A stretch of DNA of 64,000 nucleotides from Whitmania pigra (lineage: Eukaryota; Annelida; Clitellata; Hirudinida; Haemopidae). The DNA lies in NCBI GenBank assembly GCA_021613335.1, contig JAJTWR010000269.1, positions 2,126,501 through 2,190,500 on the forward strand, given 5' to 3'. The translations under genes were made by a program, and so were the position numbers. A model generated the notes under the pieces. That model had not been told where the DNA came from. It made no database searches and saw only the letters and a list, made by a program, of their open reading frames with translations. How positions within the stretch are numbered: position 1 is the stretch's first letter; each line of letters opens with the position of its first letter. Shown here piece by piece: positions 51,007 to 64,000 of this stretch.

Positions 51007-54000
51007 TAAATTTACTTTATTTAGAAAGTTGGATGTATCGAATTCAAGATAAAAATAATAAAACTGTCCTGAAAGATTAAAAAAAAAAAAGAAAACCAAA
51101 TGTTTTGGCAACTTGAAGCGACCAATAAAGTTGTCGTTGTGTCTTATATTTGAATTGAGATTCTAAAGGAATCTAAATTTAATTAAATCTAAATGTTAAT
51201 GAATCTGAATCACAAAGAAAAAGTTCAACTTGCAGGTGATTGATTGCTAAAGATGCAATTTATTAATTCCAGATAAATAAATAAATACGATTCCATTTTC
51301 ATAAATTAATTCGACACTTGACTTGTTAAACCAGAGACACGATAGATAAATAAATGATTAAATGAATATTACATTATTATATTTATTATATTTACGAAAT
51401 AATCATTGAAAAGTTTTCGTGAAGTGAAATATCTGTCTGAATCCAGTAAACATGTTTCTTTCCCGCCTTAGGCGATCCCGAGAACCTGTCGTCTTGAAAA
51501 CCTGACATTTTTTGCTCGCTGCGTAAATGGCCGAGTTCTGATAAGCAGTTCCATTTGATTCGATGACGTTCCATTATTTTCATATTTTCAAACCCCACCA
51601 GTCAACGTAAGAGTACGTCTGAAAATCTAAATGGAAACTGTTAGCAAGTTGTTCTTGATTGCTGCGCAGAACAATAATGAATTGAATTGGCAGCGAACAA
51701 TTTGCAACTGTTTGCAAACAAAGCGAAGAGAGTTGCATTACATTTTCCCATTTGAATTAAAGAAATTAGTCTCCACAAATCGTTCGAAATGGGGCAAAAG
51801 CCTGGACGAGATAATCTGATTCCCGAAAAAGGTTGAATTTCATTTTCTATGTAAAGCAATCCCGTAGGCTTGCGAGGAAAAGTGGAAAACTTTCCATTCA
51901 AAACATCCCGATTTCATTTTGTCGTTGTCAGTAAAATATATATTGCAATTTTATTATTTTTATTAAAAGATTTAATGATAAATATATTAAATATTTTAGT
52001 AATTTCTAACTTTATTTTATTTTTAATTTGTTCTGGTAAATGGGTACTTGGATAAAACATTCAGTTTTTATTAAATGATAGAAGTTAGATTATAATTTTA
52101 ATCCTTTAACATTTGTTAAAATGATTTTTTTCTGAATAATTTACACTTGATATTTCATTCAACTGCATTTGCACCGAATCACCTTAAGTTACGTTAAGTT
52201 TTAATGGGAATCAATTAATAATTCTTGTTCATATTTGTTCAATAATAAAACAAATACAAATAAAATAATTCTTGTTCACATTTGTTCAATAATAAAAAAA
52301 AATAATAAAAATAAAAAATCTTGCATTCACTGAATAATGTGACAAATGATGACATTGACCACCGGCCATTGTCTCTTTTGCATTTCATACGAACGGATGC
52401 ATTCCAATGCAATGCACTCTGGATAAAGATTAGTTCGACTTGATGATGATTGATGTTAATTAATTATTTAATTAATTAAAAAAATATAATAATTGAATTC
52501 AGATTTAAAAAAAGATAAATAAAAGGAATAATTTACGTTAAGAATTACCATAATTGAAAGTCACTTTGTTTAGGTAAATAAAATATAACTTTTTAAAGAC
52601 AAGAAACCGAGATTTATTTCGACGTGATTATGTCAGCAAATTTTTAAAATGTCATAGAAGTAAAAAAAAAAATAAGACATGATTCTCAGAATTCGTATAA
52701 TTGAAACATTTTATATTATTATTAAACAAATTCAGCATCACAAGATAAAAAATTATTTTCAAATATGATGGAGGTTAAACAAAAATTTTTAAAAAGACCA
52801 TATATTTGTAAAAAAAATTCATTTTTACATTCTAATTTTACAAAAAAATAAAAAGGTTTCACAGCAACCATTTTAACTCTTTCAACAGTGCTTTCACTTC
52901 TTCATAAAATTGTTTGTCACCAACATTTTATTTGAAATTAGCAAATATCTTCTACAAATGAAAGACAAGCAAATGAACTCCATAATTCACTGCAAAGACA
53001 TGGGATATTGAACTCATACAACGCTATTTGTTTGACCGCAGAGCCAAGAAATCTTCTCGTAATTTGAAATTTGAAGCAAACAATTTTTGACTTTTCAACT
53101 TGAACTTGAACTAAAAATATTTTGTATTTAATAATAAATATTTCAATTATGATTTAAAATTATATTTTAATAAAAATATTTAAATTATAATTTAAAATTA
53201 TATTTTAATTTTAAAATTTGATGTAATTCAAGATAAATCATGTTACTTTTCCAACAATATAATATTTAATTTGAAAATAAAAATGAAAATTTAGAAACGA
53301 GCATAAAATTTTCAAATCAGAAAAATCAGGTCTCGCATTAAATTAAGCTGGATTGTTTTGAAAATAAATTATAATTTATGGAGAGAATTTTTACAATTAA
53401 CTGGATCACGTTTCTTCGCTTTCTTAGAAGCTCTGAAATCAACGTAAAAGTCGACGGAGAATCGAAATGGGATTGAAGTTCAAATAAAGACGAGGTGTCC
53501 AACAAGGTGGTCAATAAAGGGAGAATAACAATGTTTTACAAGCACCTTATTGCATTAGTCACGAGTGGATGACCATTTCAACCACACCAACCACGAAATC
53601 CACAAACGGAATCCTTTATGTAGCTTTGCATTTCCTGGACTGACTGGACTGTGAGTTTTAAAACGTTAATTTCAATTTTTTCATTTTGAGGTGAGAGTTG
53701 GCAGGTGATGTTGTGGTTGGACATTCAAATGAATTCTTTGAACTAGTTAAAATCTCCTTTGTGAATATTTTTTATGAAAATTGAATACAAACGACTAAAT
53801 CGAGTCAAAATATACCGGAAAAGAAAATCAGTTTGTAAAAGATTAATTACTTATTAAATAAAAAATAAGAAAAAATGGTCTTCAATTCGTCAGACTTAAA
53901 AGGAAATAGTCCAATTCCGCAGGATAATTTGTGGGAAATTGGTGTTAATAATTCAATGTGTCGCAAACGTCTGCATGGACTTTTGAATACCAAAAATGGA

Positions 54001-54420
54001 AAGGATGCCATTAAGAACAACTCACCTGCATTGATGACAAAATTTTACTTCTGAGATAAAAACAAAAAACTCAATGGCATGGAATTACTGATCTGAAGCC
54101 ATAAACACCAGTACACGATGTGCGAGTTCAGATAAGCCATGAATTTGTTGGAAATCTACCAAATGCTTTTTTTATACTTTCGCCCAGTTTACATGAAATG
54201 TTACTGCATAGATGATAAATCAGTTATTTTTTAATCAAACAAAAATGACGCTTTAGAACCCATATATGTATCGTGAACACAAATAACAATCTCAATAACG
54301 ACTTCTCAAATAAGTAGTCCAAATATGAGAACCAATCAATTCTACTCAACACGTTCCGCAGTGGCAAACAAAACCAAGCGAGTCTTTTTATCGCGAAAGC
54401 GTAAATTAGGAAGCGCTTAC
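51007..54420. other. AT-rich sequence downstream of the known TRH-receptor-like exons
   Basis: No confirmed exon. The C-terminal tail exon of the receptor should lie here on the minus strand, because its second coding exon ends at a good donor (C|gtaagcg). A candidate acceptor TTTTCAG at about 51625 would add only HVLLR before a stop; this is weak. A 59-codon plus-strand frame at 53875-54054 has no recognised homology. Confidence 0.4.
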
Positions 54421-62935
<8,515 letters not shown>

Positions 62936-64000
62936 GTTTCCTTCAATGTAATGTCACCATTCTGACCCAATAAAAATGATTTATCAACAATTTTCAGTTT
63001 GACAAAAAATCAACATTAAAAACTCAATAAGCCGTTGCGGTAAATTGATGTTCACATCCGACATTCAAGGAGGCTTTCATATTTTTGATATTTTTGTTCA
63101 TTTCGATTTTTCTGCCTTCATCCGGATAACCAGACCTGGAGTGTTCCTCGGAGTTTATTAACATTTGAAGCATCCTCCAGTCGCTAACAACAGGCACTGA
63201 CATGCAGAGGTTCACTATAGATTTTTATTATTTTTCTACTTTTTAAAAACTGGTCGACAAAATAATTCATAAATTTCATATAATTGCTTTTAGGAAAATA
63301 ATTCAGAAAATTCATATTGTTGATTTCAGGAATTATTTTTGGATGCTTCTTCAAAATCCCAAAAATTTTGTCGCAGGCACGAAATAAGTGGAATAATTTG
63401 AACATTAAAGATAATTTCAAAGAAATGCTTCGTGTTTATGTTACATAAATGAGGCCACCTTCATGGCTTTGTATAAATTGAACGATCAAATTTCAAAGTT
63501 CCAGAAATATTTTTTCAGGATGCTTGACTTATCAAAGGAAATAATTTAAAGCAAATAGTTTCCAGGAAGTAAACTGCTCCTGTTTGATGGAAAGCCATCT
63601 GCATCATTATTTCTACAGCATTTTTATCGGATCCACCCGCCTTTTTTTGTACAATAAATCAATAAGACAATAATTTTATTTATTATGTATATAAATGCAT
63701 GAGACGTGTTTACATTTGAAGAAGTAAATACAGAAATAAATTGACCGAGTCCATCCTCAATTGAAGGATTGTTTGATTTTCTTATCGCTGATCGAATGAG
63801 TCCATCATTGAAACAATAGCTTTCTCCACTATTATTCTCAAAACTTCTTCAAACCTCCAAGGAAATTTAAACTTCCTTCATTCATTCATTTATTTTCTGC
63901 CTTCCTTCATCTATTCAAAGATTTCTTCATTTCAGACTAATTCAATCGTTCTTCTCAAGTGAACTCAAAATTAAGTCAGCAATCTCATTCTTGATGAACG
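62936..64000. other. Upstream region of the TRH-receptor-like gene, nothing else recognised
   Basis: AT-rich DNA that should hold the promoter and 5' UTR of the minus-strand receptor gene. No coding exon or element was identified. Confidence 0.5.

Noticed and set aside
51609..51624. Candidate last exon of the TRH-receptor-like gene
   Set aside because: Phase fits but it adds only five residues, and the TM7-adjacent tail of such receptors is normally much longer.
53875..54054. 59-codon plus-strand frame starting MVFNSSDLKGNSPIPQ
   Set aside because: Looks non-repetitive but has no recognised motif, splice signals or poly(A) context; kept only as a remark.

Overview
This is a strongly AT-rich animal genome window. 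It has canonical GT-AG introns, poly(A) signals, SR/RRM proteins, a seven-transmembrane neuropeptide receptor, Rab GTPases and several eukaryotic transposon families. The gene content (TRH-receptor-like GPCR, WSC/EGF receptor tyrosine phosphatase, fatty-acid-binding protein, ADAT3, UBL7) indicates a bilaterian invertebrate. The mixture of L2/CR1-type LINEs, mariner, hAT, LTR fragments and tRNA-type SINEs would fit a lophotrochozoan, but the phylum cannot be fixed from the sequence alone.

Layout. (1) 3161-15671 (+): a 28-exon receptor protein tyrosine phosphatase with two WSC domains, EGF-like modules, one membrane span, an active-looking D1 and a degenerate D2. Its fourth intron... more exactly the intron between the two WSC domains (3743-8783), carries a nest of transposons: a hAT element (4371-6614) containing a second 8-bp-TSD element (4728-5708), then an antisense L2/CR1-like LINE. 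(2) 16150-17050: dead mariner transposase. (3) 17316-17903 (-): intronless eIF4E, divergent from UBL7 (18977-21225, +). (4) 21432-26161 and 27398-30864 (both -): tandem paralogues of an RRM + RS + periphilin-like protein with ten exons each in identical phases, and a 234-bp tract with one mismatch that marks gene conversion. (5) 31131-33710 (+): ADAT3, head-to-head with the upstream periphilin-like paralogue. (6) 34412-35189: internally deleted LTR retroelement. (7) 35756-37004 (-): fatty-acid-binding protein. (8) 39524-40467 and 43912-44831 (+): tandem Rab7 paralogues. (9) 48193-49390: GC-richer retroelement relic. (10) 49939-51006: very long ATT arrays. (11) 54421-62935 (-): TRH-receptor-like GPCR with a 7-kb intron full of microsatellites, minisatellites, a SINE and a perfect 269-bp tandem duplication.

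The genes are individually regulated housekeeping or signalling genes, not an operon. The two cases where neighbours may truly interact are the periphilin-like tandem pair (homogenised RS exon) and the bidirectional ADAT3/periphilin promoter. The repeats form one story: the LINE at 6819-8655, the SINE at 56807-57008, a fragment in the FABP intron and the segments ending at 50658 and 55449 share the same short 3' end, and ATT arrays start exactly at some of these ends. All exon models were built by hand from reading frame, phase and splice sites; every complete model below closes in frame.
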